A stretch of 64,000 nt of DNA from Hesseltinella vesiculosa (taxonomy: Eukaryota > Mucoromycota > Mucoromycetes > Mucorales > Cunninghamellaceae), in contig MCGT01000013.1 in the NCBI GenBank assembly GCA_002104935.1, positions 124,001 through 188,000 of the forward strand. The letters run 5' to 3'. Positions 10,399-23,096 of the stretch are shown in pieces. The translations under genes were made by a program, and so were the position numbers. Every line of letters starts with the position of its first letter. The stretch's first letter is position 1. The notes beneath the pieces are model-generated. The model saw only the letters and a program-made list of their open reading frames with translations. It made no database searches and was not told the origin of the DNA.

Positions 10399-12059
10399 AT
10401 GACCAGTTCCCTGTCCAAAATACCTACACCCCAAGGCGGTGCCTCTTTGATGGTGGCATACCAATGCCAGGAGAAAGATATGGTGGTGGTGGGTACCAAT
10501 GCCATTGCAGCTCACCGTGTCTTTGCCCTTCTGGAAGCCAATGCTAAAGTGATCTTGTTGGGTGATCCCTCAGCCATGACACCTGAGCTAGTCCACCGCA
10601 TCGAAAGCAACAGTATAACTTGGTCGGGTGCCTCCTGGTCAAGCTTTGTGGCTGCTCAGCATGGACAGACCCATATGGCGTTTGTCTGTCAAGACCTTCC
10701 AGACGCCTCCGTCGACACCATTGCCCAAGACTGCCAGCGCCTCCGTATTCCGGTCAACGTGACGGACCGCAATGACCTGTGCGACTTTTTCATGACATCC
10801 ACCTACCGGGACCAGTCCTTGCAAATTGCTGTGTCCACCAACGGCCAGGCGTCCAAGCTGTCCAACCGGATTCGCCGCCATATCATCGGGGGCCTACCTG
10901 CTCGATTGGGTCTGGCCGTGCAACGGGTGGGTCAACTACGACAGCGGATCCGAAAATCAGACCCCAGCGACCAAGCCAAGCAACGCCGTATGGCCTGGCT
11001 GGCCCAGATTTGCGAGTATTGGAGCATGGATCGACTAGCCAAGCTGTCCGACAAAGAAATGGAAGATCTGCTGGAGTCCTACCAGCACAAGGATGAAGGC
11101 TATTCGAGCACGATGGATGACGAGGATTTGGTCAGCGCAGGACGCAAGGAGGGGGAGCCAGCCGCCCTGCTGCAAGGCTCTATCACTCTGGTTGGCTCTG
11201 GTACTGGGGACCCCAAACTCTTGACCTTGGCTGCCCATGAAGCGATCAAGAAGGCCGACTTGGTGCTGTCGGACAAAATCGTACCGGCTGAAGTGGTTGC
11301 CCTCGTTGAATGTGAGCTCAAGATTGCCCGAAAGTTCCCTGGCAATGCAGACGCTGCGCAACAAGAATTCAACGAACTTGCCCTCCAAGCTCTGAAACAA
11401 GGGAAAAACGTTGTGCGTCTCAAGCAAGGTGGTAAGTCTTTTTTTTCTCTTATTTTTTTTCAGCTGAAGCTCACTTTTTTTCCTTCTCAATCCTAGACCC
11501 CTTCCTGTTTGGACGTGGTGGTGAGGAAGTGCTGTTCTTCCGTGAACATGGATTCGAAACCAAAGTCCTGCCAGGCATCTCGTCAGCCATTGCAGCTCCT
11601 CTGCTGGCAGGGATTCCTTTGACCCACCGATCGGTCACTTCGCAATTCTTGGTCACCACCGGCACCGGAAGAAAGAACTCTCCCGTGCCTCTGCCCATAT
11701 ATGAACCCACACGGACCGATGTCTTCTTGATGGCCATCCATCGTCTGGATGCTCTGGTCGACGACCTGATCCAAATGAAACAATATCCTGCCGATGTCCC
11801 ATGCGCCATTGTCGAGCGAGCAAGCTGCGATGACCAACGTGTCGTCTATGGGCCGTTGTCCAATATCTCCAATGTGTTGGAAAGTGTGGGTGGCAGCCGG
11901 CCTCCTGGTTTATTGATTGTTGGGCATGCCATCAACGTTTTGAAGGAGCAAAACAAACTGCCGGTCGAAGGTGTTGTCAAGGATTTCCTGCAAGAATGGC
12001 AGCCAGACATGCATCCCTCCAGCCTTTTGCAACTGCATGATCCTGAAGGCGTCTACTAA
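10399..12059 (+). CDS. MET1: Siroheme synthase / uroporphyrinogen-III C-methyltransferase
   Basis: Makes precorrin-2 and siroheme, the cofactor of sulfite and nitrite reductases. Exons 10399-11431 and 11497-12059 (531 aa). The N-terminal part resembles the Met8/CysG NAD-binding module (VVVGTNAIAAHRV, then a Rossmann-like strand and VNVTDRNDLCDFF). The C-terminal part is the SAM-dependent uroporphyrinogen methyltransferase: VGSGTGDPKLLTL near residue 275, DPFLFGRGGEE just after the intron, and PGISSAIAAPLLAGIP. The glycine loop has Thr where VGAGPGDP is usual. In fungi such bifunctional proteins are grouped with MET1. The ferrochelatase activity of the N-terminal half cannot be confirmed here. 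The start is the first ATG in frame. Confidence 0.9.
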
Positions 12060-12500
12060 ATTGAACTCGCACGCATCCATCTTTCCTTAGCACTTTGTAC
12101 ATTTAGAATACCATACCATTTTCCTACCTTTATTTTCATTAAAACATGATCTAAATACCTTTTTTTCGCTCAATCCCAGTGAATTGTTCCATCCTAGTGT
12201 TGGCAACAGTGGCAAACGATGACCATTCGATGGTGCAGCATGCAAAAAAAAGGAGTTTTCAGTAATCTTTGGCTGGTGATACTAGGAGGAAGGCTAGAGA
12301 AAGTGGTCGTTTAAAAGGCAACATATTCTTTCTGTGACAGGTAGGAAATCAAGGGGCAGCTCTGGCAACAGAAAAAAAAGTAGTAAAATCTTGGCGGCGC
12401 GTCTCCTTTTGCTGTTTGTTTTCCGTTGCTTTTTTCTTTTTCATTTTTTTTTTTTTTTTTTTTCAATTGACACAATCCCCCCTGGGCTTTTACTCCTCTA
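12060..12500 (+). other. Intergenic region before UBP2-like gene
   Basis: Holds ATTAAAA shortly after the siroheme synthase stop and a run of about 19 T (12445-12463) close to the next start codon. No coding features were seen on either strand. Confidence 0.5.
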
Positions 12501-15500
12501 ATGACAGACCCCCCACCTGAAGTGCGCTTACCGCCAAGAAGTAACAACCCGTTTCGATCCATTGTAGAGTCCCAGAATGCTCTGGCCCCCATACCCGCCC
12601 ATCGCCCGTTGACGATGGACCTTGCCTGGATCCCATCCGCTCTCTTTCACATGTACGAAACCAGCCCTGACGATCACCAACATGATTTCCGCTCCTGTGA
12701 ACGATTTGACATTGAACATTCCCAGCCGTTACCCATCGACCAGCCATCCGCCCACGACCCTCCTGACGACAAGGAAAACCAGCCGCCCGCCAGCACCAAC
12801 ACGTCATCTTCCACCCTGGGCCGATTCCTATGTCATACTTGCCACGCTTGGATTGCCATCACCACCAACAGCTATCGCCGCACATGTGCCCACCCGGACT
12901 ACCCGACCCATCATTACCATCGCACCACGGTCAACCACCCACACAACGACTACGTTTGTTGCGGCTGTGATGCCCATGTACAGTGGTCTGCGCACGACCC
13001 AGTCATCGCCTCCAGCGTCTTTGACCTCCTCAAGGCCACTCGGCCTGTCGTCCGCACTTATGCCCACTCGATTCAAAATCCTGAGGCCTGTCCCACCTTG
13101 GCCTCCACCCTGCTGACCGTGCGACTTTATATCAAAGATCTCATCCTCAAGGACAGCCGCCGCAATATCAATTCACTCAACCCAAACTTTGTTGAACGTA
13201 TCGGCCTGGATGACGGAAGGTAGCCTTTATTTCTATTCTTTGTCTTTCGCTCACCTCCTTTTTTTTTTCCTTTCATCTCAGCAAAGAGCTGTTTGGTTTG
13301 ATCGGTTTCAAGTTTACGGATGGCTTCTTCATGGCACCAGAAGGCGACCTGGATCTTGACTTGCTGAATATGATGTACGAAGAATTGACAGCTGCACTGC
13401 TGGAAATCCAAACCACCACCAACCAACCCCTTCAAATCAACAACAGCTCTTGCAGACTGGCAGAACCGATCATTGTCAATGACTACTTAGGTGGCCAAGA
13501 CAGCGCTGAACAAGGCTCTACGTCCGGTGCCGTCGGCTTGGACGACGACTGCGGCCTTCTAGGCATCACCTCCCGAGCAAGCGACGAACTTGTCATCTGG
13601 GCATATCAACAGCGGGTGCAGGAACAGCCCAATCGCACCACCGAGTGGCTCGACTGCCTGGCTCATATTGCACGAGCGAGAGCCACTGACGCCTTGGAAA
13701 CCCAAGTCGCCATCGAACGCAGCCGCGGCCTCATCAGCACATCGGATATCAATCAAGCCTATGCCCACTTTGGTCTGGAACGGGAAATGTCGATCGACGA
13801 TACCCTGCTCATTGGCTTGCATCAAGTCAAGGTAATTACTTTGTGTGAATGTGAAAGATGTATTCCTCTCATCTCCTTTCTCTCTCTCGCTCCCCCCATA
13901 GGCCTCGGACGAACCTCAGCAAAAAAGCACCCATGACGAACGGCTTCGCGTTTTGGGCCAGGCTCGAAACAGCAACAACATCATCCACTACTTGGACCAT
14001 GGCTATCCTCTCAAACCCTCTGAAGGTAATAGGAACCAATGGGCTCAGGAAGGGGAAAACATAGCATCGAGGCTGACCCTTCCTCTACGCTGCGGTAGAT
14101 TCACAAGCTTCCATTGCCCCTTCGGAAAGATCGTAAGCTTCTAAACGAGTCCCACCGCCGGTAGTTGCTCATTGTTTTTTTTTTCTATTCCCTCGCCATC
14201 TCTTCATTAGCCCAGTTGGTCTGAATAACATCGGCAACACCTGCTATCTGAACAGCTTGCTGCAAGTAGGTTAGCATCAACTGCCAAAGACCGTCGCTTA
14301 TGACCGCTTTTTCTTTCTTTCTAGTATTACTATTCACTGATTCCCTTCCGTGATGTTGTGCTACAAATGGACAACTATGTCGAAAACGAGGACAAAGAGG
14401 ACTGGCAGCCAAAGAAGATCGGCGGGATTGAAGTGGATCAAAAGGAAGTCCACCGTGCAAAGAAATGTAAGCCTACCCATAGGACTGAACGGCACACATC
14501 CTCGCCGCTGGTCTCATCGCTCTCTTCTTTCAGTTGTTGGCTTGCTGCGCCAGCTGTTTTTACAACTCCAGGAAACCGACAAGCGAGCGATCTCTCCAGA
14601 ATTTGACCTTGCTTACATGGCCCTCTTGAATGAACGGGACGACAGCGGCTTGCATGAAACCAGTGATGCCAAAGATGGCTCCGCCTCCATCACCACCACC
14701 CTGGAAGAATCTGTCAGCACCCTTGTGGACAGCAAGAAAGGATCCGACGTTGATGATATGCTTGCCTCTAGCTCGGCTCTTCCTGCACCCTCAACTACCA
14801 TACCCAAAGAGGAGCCCAACCTCATCGATCTTGACCCAATGGAAATGGACGCACCGGACCAGCCAACAAGTGGCCAAGTGGCCGACCGGCAGCCTGACGT
14901 TGACGAACGAGTACTGCCCCAGATACCCACCACCACGTTGTCCACCGAGCAATCCCTGTCCGAGCCCTTGGCTGAATCAGCGTCCTCCACTGCCGCCACA
15001 AACGAGACTGCCGGCTTGCCATCGTCCTCTACTGCAGCCGTTGCCGTCGATGACCTGAAAAAGAAGCCCGAGGCTAGCACTGCGCAGCAGTCCACTCTGA
15101 ACAATATGATGTTTGGCAAGCAACAGGACGTCACGGAATGCATGGGCAACATGATGTATCTCTTGGAAGCGGCTCTCAAGCCCGTCGAAACCACAAAAGG
15201 CATGGAGCAAATCCGCGACATGGTGCGTGACCTGTTTTACGGCAAGGGCAAGCAAATTCTTACCTACCAGGATGCTCAGAAGACGGTCAAGAAGAACCAA
15301 GAAGAAGAGTTCTCGCACGTCATCATCGATGCCGTCAAGAGCAAGCACTTGTACGATGGCCTGGACGAATACTTTTTCGCCGACAAGCTCGAGAACTATC
15401 GTGAAGGGCAAGAGGCTGTGCGAGAAGTCTCGGTCCAATCCTTCCCTCCTGTGCTCCAAGTCCTTGTCCAGCGTGTCCATTTCGACCGTGCCACCGCCGA

Positions 15501-16351
15501 CGTCTACAAATCCAATGCCTTTATCAATTTTGACAAGGAAATCTACTTGGACCGATATTGCGACGTGCACTTTGATCAGCTCGCGCCTCGGCGTGAAAAG
15601 GTGGCTGCCTGGCGCACGCAATTGGCCCAATGTGAACAAGCCATTCATGACTTGACCATGAACAAGGTAACCTCCCTAGCAGGCTGTTCAATGATCCTTG
15701 GTTTTTAACCCCTTGTATTAGGAATACCCTATGCCTATTCCCGACATGCTGGAGACAACTGCCAATATTTTAAAGGAGCACCAAGATGACCAAACGATGG
15801 ATCGTGAAAAATATCAGAATGCCATGGCCCTGCTGGAACAAGAAATCGCATCGACAAGACAGGTCATCCAAGGTAAACTCCACCAATGCCATTGACCATC
15901 CACCTCATTGCTTTTTACAGAAAACACCACCGAGGCTGATCGCCTGCGCGAGTGCATTCAACACGAATATGATGATATGACCGAGTATGCCTATGTTCTG
16001 CATGCTGTTTTTATCCACCAAGGTAACATACCAACGCGGAAAAAATAAATTGGGTTCTGATCTTTACACATTTTCTCATTAGGCCAAGCAAACTATGGCC
16101 ATTACTGGGTCTACTTATTGGACCATGTCAAGCAGCAGTGGTGGAAATTTAATGATTCCGTAGTAACCAAGGCAAGTAGGGAAAAAAAAAAAATGGAGTA
16201 AAAAAAAAAAGTGACTACATCGATGTATTCTTTCTTGTAGGTCCAAGAAACTGAAATCTTCAAAGACACAACCGGGTCAACGGCCAATCCATACTTTTTG
16301 GTATACATTAAAAAAGACAGGGTAGATCAACTCGTGCCTATTGCAGAATAA
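12501..16351 (+). CDS. UBP2: Ubiquitin carboxyl-terminal hydrolase, UBP2/USP25-28 type
   Basis: Cysteine-protease deubiquitinase. Exons: 12501-13219, 13282-13831, 13902-14025, 14099-14132, 14211-14265, 14325-14466, 14534-15666, 15722-15872, 15921-16022, 16083-16171 and 16241-16351 (1069 aa). The catalytic Cys box is GLNNIGNTCYLNSLLQ (Cys487). The His box is YGHYWVYL (His1010), followed by WWKFND. An acidic, Ser/Thr-rich insert (about residues 580-700) splits the USP domain before FGKQQDVTECMGN, as is common in this family. The N-terminal region has a Cys/His-rich patch (CHTCHAW...CCGC, about 112-155) matching the amino-terminal extension of fungal UBP2. The intron at 16172-16240 has a GC donor in strong context (AAG|GCAAGT). 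In yeast, UBP2 works with Rsp5. That role here is inference. Confidence 0.92.
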
Positions 16352-17046
16352 ACAAGCCAGCATATCACTCTACCCTTCCCACCCTGTCTCTTTTTACCAA
16401 CTCTTTGTTCATTGGTGGAATGATATACTGCAGTCCTGATTGCGATCGGACGAAATGAAGTCATCCGCAGTCTCTCACCTGCTGTTCGTCACGGCTGGGC
16501 ACCATCGAGGACATCCAAAAGCGGCATGACACTGTAGGGATTCATGCCGCGAAACTTAAAATGAAAATTCTTTGCTCTTTTTTTTTTTTTTGCTTGTGCT
16601 TCCCATCTAGTCACTGCTACACTTTGTGTATAGTTTGAGATTTTCTTTGTTATGTGCTTTGACACGGATAGCTTCATTGTTTTAAAAGTCATGACACTGC
16701 ACCAACAAGGTCGGCGTTCAAAAAAAGGTGAAAAAAAAAGGGCAACCTTTCCTCCCCTCTCCTTTTTTTTTTTTTTCCCACTGCCTACCACGTAACATCC
16801 ATCCTCGTTTGATCCTTATTTGCTGCGATTTTTCTGGTGGTAAGAATGCACAGTAGAATGAACAACATAAAATGCGCACCGTTTCACTGGCTCACTTTCT
16901 TTACATTCCCCCTTATTTTTATTTGTCAGGGTTAGAAAAACACGTAACACTCCTCCCGGTTTTTTTTTGTTTTTGTTTATCACATTACTCGAACCGATAG
17001 CAAAGTTACAACGTAATTAAGAAGATCCTCTTTAGCAAGATCTTCA
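16352..17046 (+). promoter_or_regulatory. Intergenic region, presumed SWI1 promoter
   Basis: About 700 bp of AT-rich sequence with several A/T homopolymers and CCCCTCTCC pyrimidine tracts. The last 60 bp before the ATG are typical leader sequence. I see no gene or structured repeat. Confidence 0.4.
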
Positions 17047-20000
17047 ATGGTGTCCTATAATGATAAGCCTGTGAATCCAATGTTGGCTATGATACAACGG
17101 CAGCAGATGGAACAGCAACAATACGAGGCCCTCGCCTTTGGCAAAACCATGGGTACAGAACCCTCGTCTGCATCCGCCACCACCCAGCCTGCCTCATCCA
17201 CACAATCACCAAGTACTCCAGAGCAGCCACCCCATTCTTCATCAGCCCTATCCTCATCTGCGAAACTTCCCACGCACCCTTCATCTGCTGGTCCCCAGCC
17301 CCGCCGCCAACGACAACCGCAGTATCCCCATTCCACAGCTCAGTTTCAATCGGATCTCCTTCAACAAACACCGTTCAACGTGCCATATAACGATGGTAAG
17401 CTCAGTCACTTTTGATACCTGATTAACTTAGTCGTCTTCATTAGCAATGTATGGTATGTACCGACCTCGCCAAATGTATTCTGACCCCAGTGTTACCATG
17501 ATGACCCCTCCTATGCCAATGATGGGTAAATGCGCGTCGTTTTTATTTTCCCTGGTTCATTGATGACTTGTCTAATCTTCCCAACTCCTTAGGACCTTAC
17601 TCACCCAATCAGTCTCCAGCACCAAACCATATTCCTGTATATTCCCAAATGGACATGATGTCTATGTATTACCAAAGTATACAAGGCATAGCACTCGGTC
17701 AGCTCTATTATCTCACTGTTTTTCTCTCTTCTCTATTTAGCTCCATCAGTCATGCCTGATGCCAACATGTCTTACATGGTACACTCTCCTGTTTTTACTG
17801 TATACATCATCTGCTCTTACTGACTTATTTTGGCCTGGTTTTTTTTTTATTTATTTATTCCTGTAGAACATGATGCCTGGCGGTTCGACAATTGTGAGCC
17901 CACCCATGTACCAGATCCCTCCTGGTATGTCTGCTTCCCCAATGCCACAGATGCCGATGAACATGACCGGTATGGCATCGATGCAAATGACAAATATTCC
18001 CATGTCTATGGACGCCATGCCACACTCGACGAACGTGGATATGACAAGCAACCTCACTTCCAAACCCGTGCAAACGATGGAACCAAACGCAACCACGCCC
18101 CTTTCTCCATCCGCCTCGACGTCTACTGCGCCCCAGCTTAATGCAGCAACCTTAACCCCGTCCTCACCAATGTCTACCTCCCGCCCAACGCATGCCTCTC
18201 CGTCACCAAGGCATGCCTCAGCCAATGTGCCGTCACCTACAGCCTCACCCAGCATGGACCAGCCATCCCTTGCGTCCGCTCCGCTCCCTTCGTCTGCCAC
18301 TCCACAGCAGCTCTCATCGTCCTCCCCCACCACCGATGCTTCGACCACCACCGCCAAATTATCCGTCTATATTCCCAAAACAAGATTGGTCGATACCTAT
18401 GGTGGCATCGATGTCAAATACTTTGACAAATTTAATGTTCGGCCACCGATTCCCTTCATTGAAGAGCTAGGTAAGTTGTCACAAGCAAGAGAAAAAATAT
18501 CAGTGCAAACTAACCCTATCCTATATGTTTTTCAACAGGCATGGTGGATATCGGTGCTTTGATAATGTCACTCAAATCTGGCCTGCCCATGGAATTGACT
18601 AATGCCTTGAACATCATGACAACCCTGTCCGTGCTTCGACGGCCCATTCATCTCAGCCACTGTGATGATCTGTTGGACACGTTGCTAGATCGGCTGGAAG
18701 TATGCACGCGCACCTTAAGGATGGAAGCTACCGCCGCCGTCACCACCACCTCTGAGCAATCTTACCCGATGTTGTTCGAGTCGTCGCTTCAAGAAATGAA
18801 GTCCCTGATCCCTGTCATGGAGAAGACGTCTTCTGAGACTTGGCTGCCTTACCGTGAACAATGCTGGTGCTTGCTCAACATCTTCCGCAACCTGTCTTAC
18901 CTTCCTGAAAACCAAGCATACATGGCCGAACACCCTCGCTTCCTTCACCTGCTCACCAAGCTTGTCACCACCACCGATGGATTCCAGACCAGCCAGTCTT
19001 CTTCCACCCCGTCCGCATTCTCGACCCCCATCATTGTCACAGGTACACCCTCTTATCCCCTCCCGTCCACTCACACCACACTCACACCAACCGACGACAC
19101 CAGCTCGGAGATCCCAGCAAGCATCTTTCCTTCTGCCACAACCGATGGAATGCCCGCCTCCCCACCTGCTGATACCATGCCAGCCCAGATGGCCTTGCCC
19201 TTCCAGTCCATGGATATCCTGGACTGCCGTAAAGCTCTGCTCATGATCTTTGCCAATGTTGCCCTCATGCTTGGCCGCGCACCAACGCTGGATTCACCCC
19301 TTCTGCTCACCGTGATATCCTTACTACATGACTTCTTCGCCCATGGCCAGGACACCTACTATGCATCGGTGGCCTTGGATACTTGGAACAAGCTGCTGGT
19401 CCGTGACTTCCATCGAATGTTGTTGATTCAGACCCTTGACCTCAGACACGGCCCCGCCAGCGCCGACGCCGGCACACCCGCTGCGGAAGTGGCCAACAGC
19501 GGAGACAACACCAGCATGCTATTCACGCCAGCCTTAGACAACTGCCTGCCGATTGCCTCCTTTGTCAGCCAGAATCAAGCCATGCTCCTGAAACAGCATC
19601 TCACCACCATGTGGACTGCCATGATCAAGCACCTGCGCAGCCAATTCTACCTGTTGGAAGTCGGCGCCCCTATGCACCTGGATCATCCCCAGCTTGCTAC
19701 ACTAGAACAATTAATGATGGGCCTGTTCAATTTGGTAGCCGTCGCCGACTCGTCACTGTGCTGCGAGTGGACAGACTTGGACCCACATCTGGCCTTGACG
19801 ATTTCCCGTATCTGCATCACCATGGCCCTGACTGGCCAGCCACATTTCCGCGTGGCTGCGCACCGATCCTTGGACATGGTCTTTGCTCTTGTGCTTGGTG
19901 GTGGTGCCAAGGTGGTCTCCCATGCCACATCTAGTGACGCCATCAACCGAGCTCAGACGGCTGCCCATCGTCTGCATTTCCCTGTGACTGCCCAAGATCT

Positions 20001-20187
20001 GGAGGAGGATGACCCAGCATACCGTCAAGACGTGGCCTATCGTACCGCAGTGCTGCTCCATCTTTCTGCCATGCAAGACCGCCTCGTCATGGCCATGATC
20101 AAACCCAACGCCGACACCTTTATCTTAAATCTTCTTGATGAACTGATCTCCACCTTGGCCTCCTTCTCCTTCAATTTGAGCCAATAA
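17047..20187 (+). CDS. SWI1: SWI1-like subunit of the SWI/SNF chromatin-remodelling complex
   Basis: Exons: 17047-17395, 17445-17525, 17593-17676, 17741-17778, 17867-18470 and 18539-20187 (934 aa). The N-terminal 350 residues are Met/Pro/Gln/Ser-rich low complexity. From about residue 360 the sequence YGGIDVKYFDKF, then ELGMVDIGALIMSLKSG and NALNIMTTLS, matches the conserved region that follows the ARID in fungal SWI1/Sol1 (BAF250 family). The helical repeat-like C-terminus also fits, with ILDCRKALLMIFANVALML. I do not see an ARID DNA-binding fold in this model. It may be truly absent or lie in an unrecognised exon. The product is expected in the nucleus. The family call rests on the C-terminal half. 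Confidence 0.75.
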
Positions 20188-20252
20188 AAAAATATACGAC
20201 AAGCAAGACGTGATGACTGTGGATGCCCTGGTGTTTCCAAGTAAATTTGATC

Positions 20253-20661
20253 GACAGCTCTTTTTTCCTGGGCACGCTATTTTTTTTTTGCGGGCTTATT
20301 TTTTTTTTCATGAGAACCTTTTTTTTCTTTTGCTTTTGTGCGTAAACCTTCTTTTGACATCATGACGAACATTTCACGAAACTTTGCACTGTGCATCTTT
20401 TTTAATATGGAATACTCGGATGAGAATGCTGAAAGGCTTGCACAACAGCTGGATTCATATCATGAACTTGACATCTGCTACTCCACCGAGCAAGGGAAAC
20501 CAATGCTGCGAACCAAAGTAAAAACCAATGGCGATCCATTGTAATATCATCGTTACGACAAAACACTTTTGAAGCCAAGTATTCATGAGGATGAATTGGT
20601 ACTTAGTAAGTGATTATGAATTATGGTTTTGACTTATCAGGCACATAGCAACCTCGTTACC
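20253..20661. repeat. Left arm of 409-bp inverted repeat with F-box-gene fragment
   Basis: Reverse complement of 22325-22732 with a few substitutions. It contains an ORF fragment (20338-20544, plus) that includes EYSDENAERLAQQLDSYHEL. This is similar to the C-terminal frame of the broken F-box gene at 23097-23205 (EYSDESAEILAEQLDSYHVL). The arm is therefore a displaced copy of the 3' end of an F-box family gene. Confidence 0.85.
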
Positions 20662-20700
20662 CTAATTTGCGCTGCGGTTCGGCGTTCATGAAATCCAGCT

Positions 20701-22322
20701 CGTGAATACCACACCAAGTGGAAAATGATTTCGTGGTCTTGTCAACGAAAACGTCAGTCACATGGGCAACTTGTGAATACATTTCCTTGTAGACACAGGC
20801 TTGTAGTCATACAATTGTTGATCTTCAGGCGCCTGAGGTGTATATACTGCGTTTATATACATAGCGACTTGAATGTTGTTTGCTAGGAAGAATGAAAAAT
20901 AAGTTCACGCCATAAATATCAAAAAAATGGACCGACAACGACAAGCTCTCGTCTACTCTGGTTTAACAAACGAAATTGGTATTGTCCATACCGAGTATTG
21001 AATGCTGTTTTTTGTTTGTCTTCTTCGCGCAGGCGGACTTGATGATATCCACTTTTTAGATCCAAGGATGTGAATACCTTTGCGTCGGCTAGGCGGTCCA
21101 AACATTCATCGATCATTGGCAGCGGGTACTTGTTTTTTATCGTTAACTTGTTTAGGGCGCGGTAATCGATGCACATTCTAATGGTACCGTCTTTTTTGCG
21201 CACAAACAGCACAGGTGCACCCCAGGACGAATGGCTTGGTTCGATTAGACCTTTCTCCAGCAGCAACTTGATTTGCGTTGACAATTCATCCGATTCCTTT
21301 GGCGACATCTTGAACGGGTTTCGACTAATGGGTTTTGCGTCTTCAGTTTCAATCACATGGTTAACCCGTCTTTCCGGCGGCAGTCCTGGCAAATCTTCGG
21401 CAAACATATCTTCATATTTTTTTGTCCAGTCTGTTGGAATCATCTTGACGTCTCCGGCATCCTTGATCAGCAACCATGCAACTTGTTCCTTGTTTTTGAT
21501 GGCTTTGGCGACCTGCTTTCTACTGCACACGTAGTTAAGCTCCTCGTCCTGGCCATGGGTTTTGTTTTTTTTGCTATCGGGTCTTATCACTATAGCACCC
21601 TTGTTGGTCTTGATACTCCATTCTTGGGTGGTCCAATCCACTTGGGGGGTTTTTTTTTCTTCAACCAGTCCATCCCAAGAATCACATCAAATTTACTTGC
21701 TTGTCGAACGAATGGGCAGTCGTACCCTCTTTGTCACCATGGTCACTTCCTTCGCGGCTGTATTCACAGGCAGGGGCTTGTCCAGCTCCTCTTGTTCCAA
21801 TTGTTCCGCCAATCTTGTCGACACATAGTTAGCACTTGCTCCGCTATCGATGATCACGTGCATGGCTTGGTCACCAATATAGCCCTTGTACATAGGTAAT
21901 CTACAGTCGTTTACTGTTGTGTGCATCTCCACCAAATGGTCGCCTTCGTTTGCCCAGGTCTTACTGGTCCATTTGGGGTAGGAAGAAGTCTTGCTGACTT
22001 GATCTTTTTTGTGGCCACCTTGCTTCTTCCTTGCACTTTTCTTGGTAATAGCCTCTGCTAAGGTGGTGGGATCGTCTTCTTGGTGGCTATCAACACCCAC
22101 GTCGTTGATAGCACCTAGGCTTTTAAAGCCTTGGCTTTGGCTAGCACTGGGCAGTCTCTTACCAAGTGGGTTTCTTCACCACAGGCATAACATTTTCTGG
22201 GTCCACGGCTAGTCATTTTTTTTTTTCTTGAAGGTCCATCAGGCTAGTCCCGAGTTTCAGCATATCCTAAGGTCATTGGTTTTGGTCCTTCGTGAATACC
22301 ACACCAAGTGGAAAATGATTTC
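20701..22322 (-). mobile_element. Truncated Ty3/gypsy retrotransposon remnant
   Basis: Reading on the minus strand, in element order: a CCHC zinc knuckle CYACGEETHLVRDC (about 22211-22140), an aspartic protease core IIDSGASANYVS (ORF 22100-21693), then the N-terminal two thirds of reverse transcriptase (ORF 21641-20919). The latter has [25 protein letters not shown] and [12 protein letters not shown], and stops at about 20950, before the YxDD box. RNase H and integrase are missing, and protease and RT lie in different frames. A perfect 32-bp direct repeat (20701-20732 and 22291-22322) bounds the remnant and could be what is left of LTR ends. The remnant sits inside two inverted arms. It cannot be active. 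Confidence 0.85.
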
Positions 22323-22324
22323 AT

Positions 22325-22732
22325 GGTAACGAGGTTGCTATGTGCCTGATAAGTCAAAACCATAATTCATAATCGCTAACTAAGTACCAATTCATCCTCA
22401 TGAATACTTGGCTTCAAAAGTGTTTTGTCGTAACGATGATATTACAATGGATCGCCATTGATTTTTACTTTGGTTTGCAGCATTGGTTTCCCTTGCTCGG
22501 TGGAGTAGCAGATGTCAAGTTCATGATATGAATCCAGCTGTTGTGCAAGCCTTTCAGCATTCTCATCCGAGTATTCCATATTAAAAAAGATGCACAGTGC
22601 AAAGTTTCGTGAAATGTTCGTCATGATGTCAAAAGAAGGTTTACGCACAAAAGCAAAAGAAAAAAAAGGTTCTCATGAAAAAAAAAATAAGCCCGCAAAA
22701 AAAAATAGCGTGCCCAGGAAAAAAGAGCTGTC
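22325..22732. repeat. Right arm of 408-bp inverted repeat with F-box-gene fragment
   Basis: Partner of 20253-20661. The same 68-codon fragment is read on the minus strand (22648-22442) with two amino-acid differences, so the arms have diverged and are not simply an assembly duplication. The arm abuts the 32-bp direct repeat of the gypsy remnant. Confidence 0.85.
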
Positions 22733-22829
22733 CATGAAAAGAGGATTGGTCCAGGTTTACAAGCAAAAAGTATATTGTGTCCAGGAAAAAGAGCTGTCCA
22801 TGAAAAAGAGGATTGGTCCAGGTTTACGC
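22725..22829. repeat. 66-bp tandem duplication
   Basis: The unit beginning GAGCTGTCCATGAAAA at 22725 recurs at 22791 (one extra A) and runs through GGATTGGTCCAGGTTTAC in both copies. Part of it (AAAAGTATATTG) appears a third time near 22877. It overlaps the end of the inverted-repeat arm. No coding role is seen. Confidence 0.8.
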
Positions 22830-23096
22830 ATCATCAAGATGGCTCTCCAACTGCGAAAATGTGTGCACACAGGCTAAAAGTATATTGAAGAAAAAAAAAA
22901 AACGTCGTGGACACACCTTTTTGATGATGGCCTGATTAGGATCTTCAGATTAAAATACGTAGCGGGATTTCCCTGGGCTTGAATGGGCGCCCTTTCCCAT
23001 GATCTGGTATGATTGATTGATCCTGGAGTTATATCCTGGCAGTAGTTTTATAGAGCTTTCCTGATAGGCTTTATTTTATAAGAACTGAGGCACATG
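22830..23096. other. Repeat-island spacer, no gene seen
   Basis: AT-rich sequence between the tandem duplication and the broken F-box gene. It holds an A run at 22890-22901 and no open frame with recognisable features. Confidence 0.4.

Noticed and set aside
14613..15221. Long antisense frame (over 200 codons) inside UBP2
   Set aside because: It mirrors a Ser/Thr/Ala-rich insert of the deubiquitinase. It has no features of its own, and the sense frame is fixed by flanking catalytic motifs.
20253..22732. Inverted arms as LTRs of the gypsy element
   Set aside because: LTRs are direct repeats. These arms are inverted and contain an F-box gene fragment.
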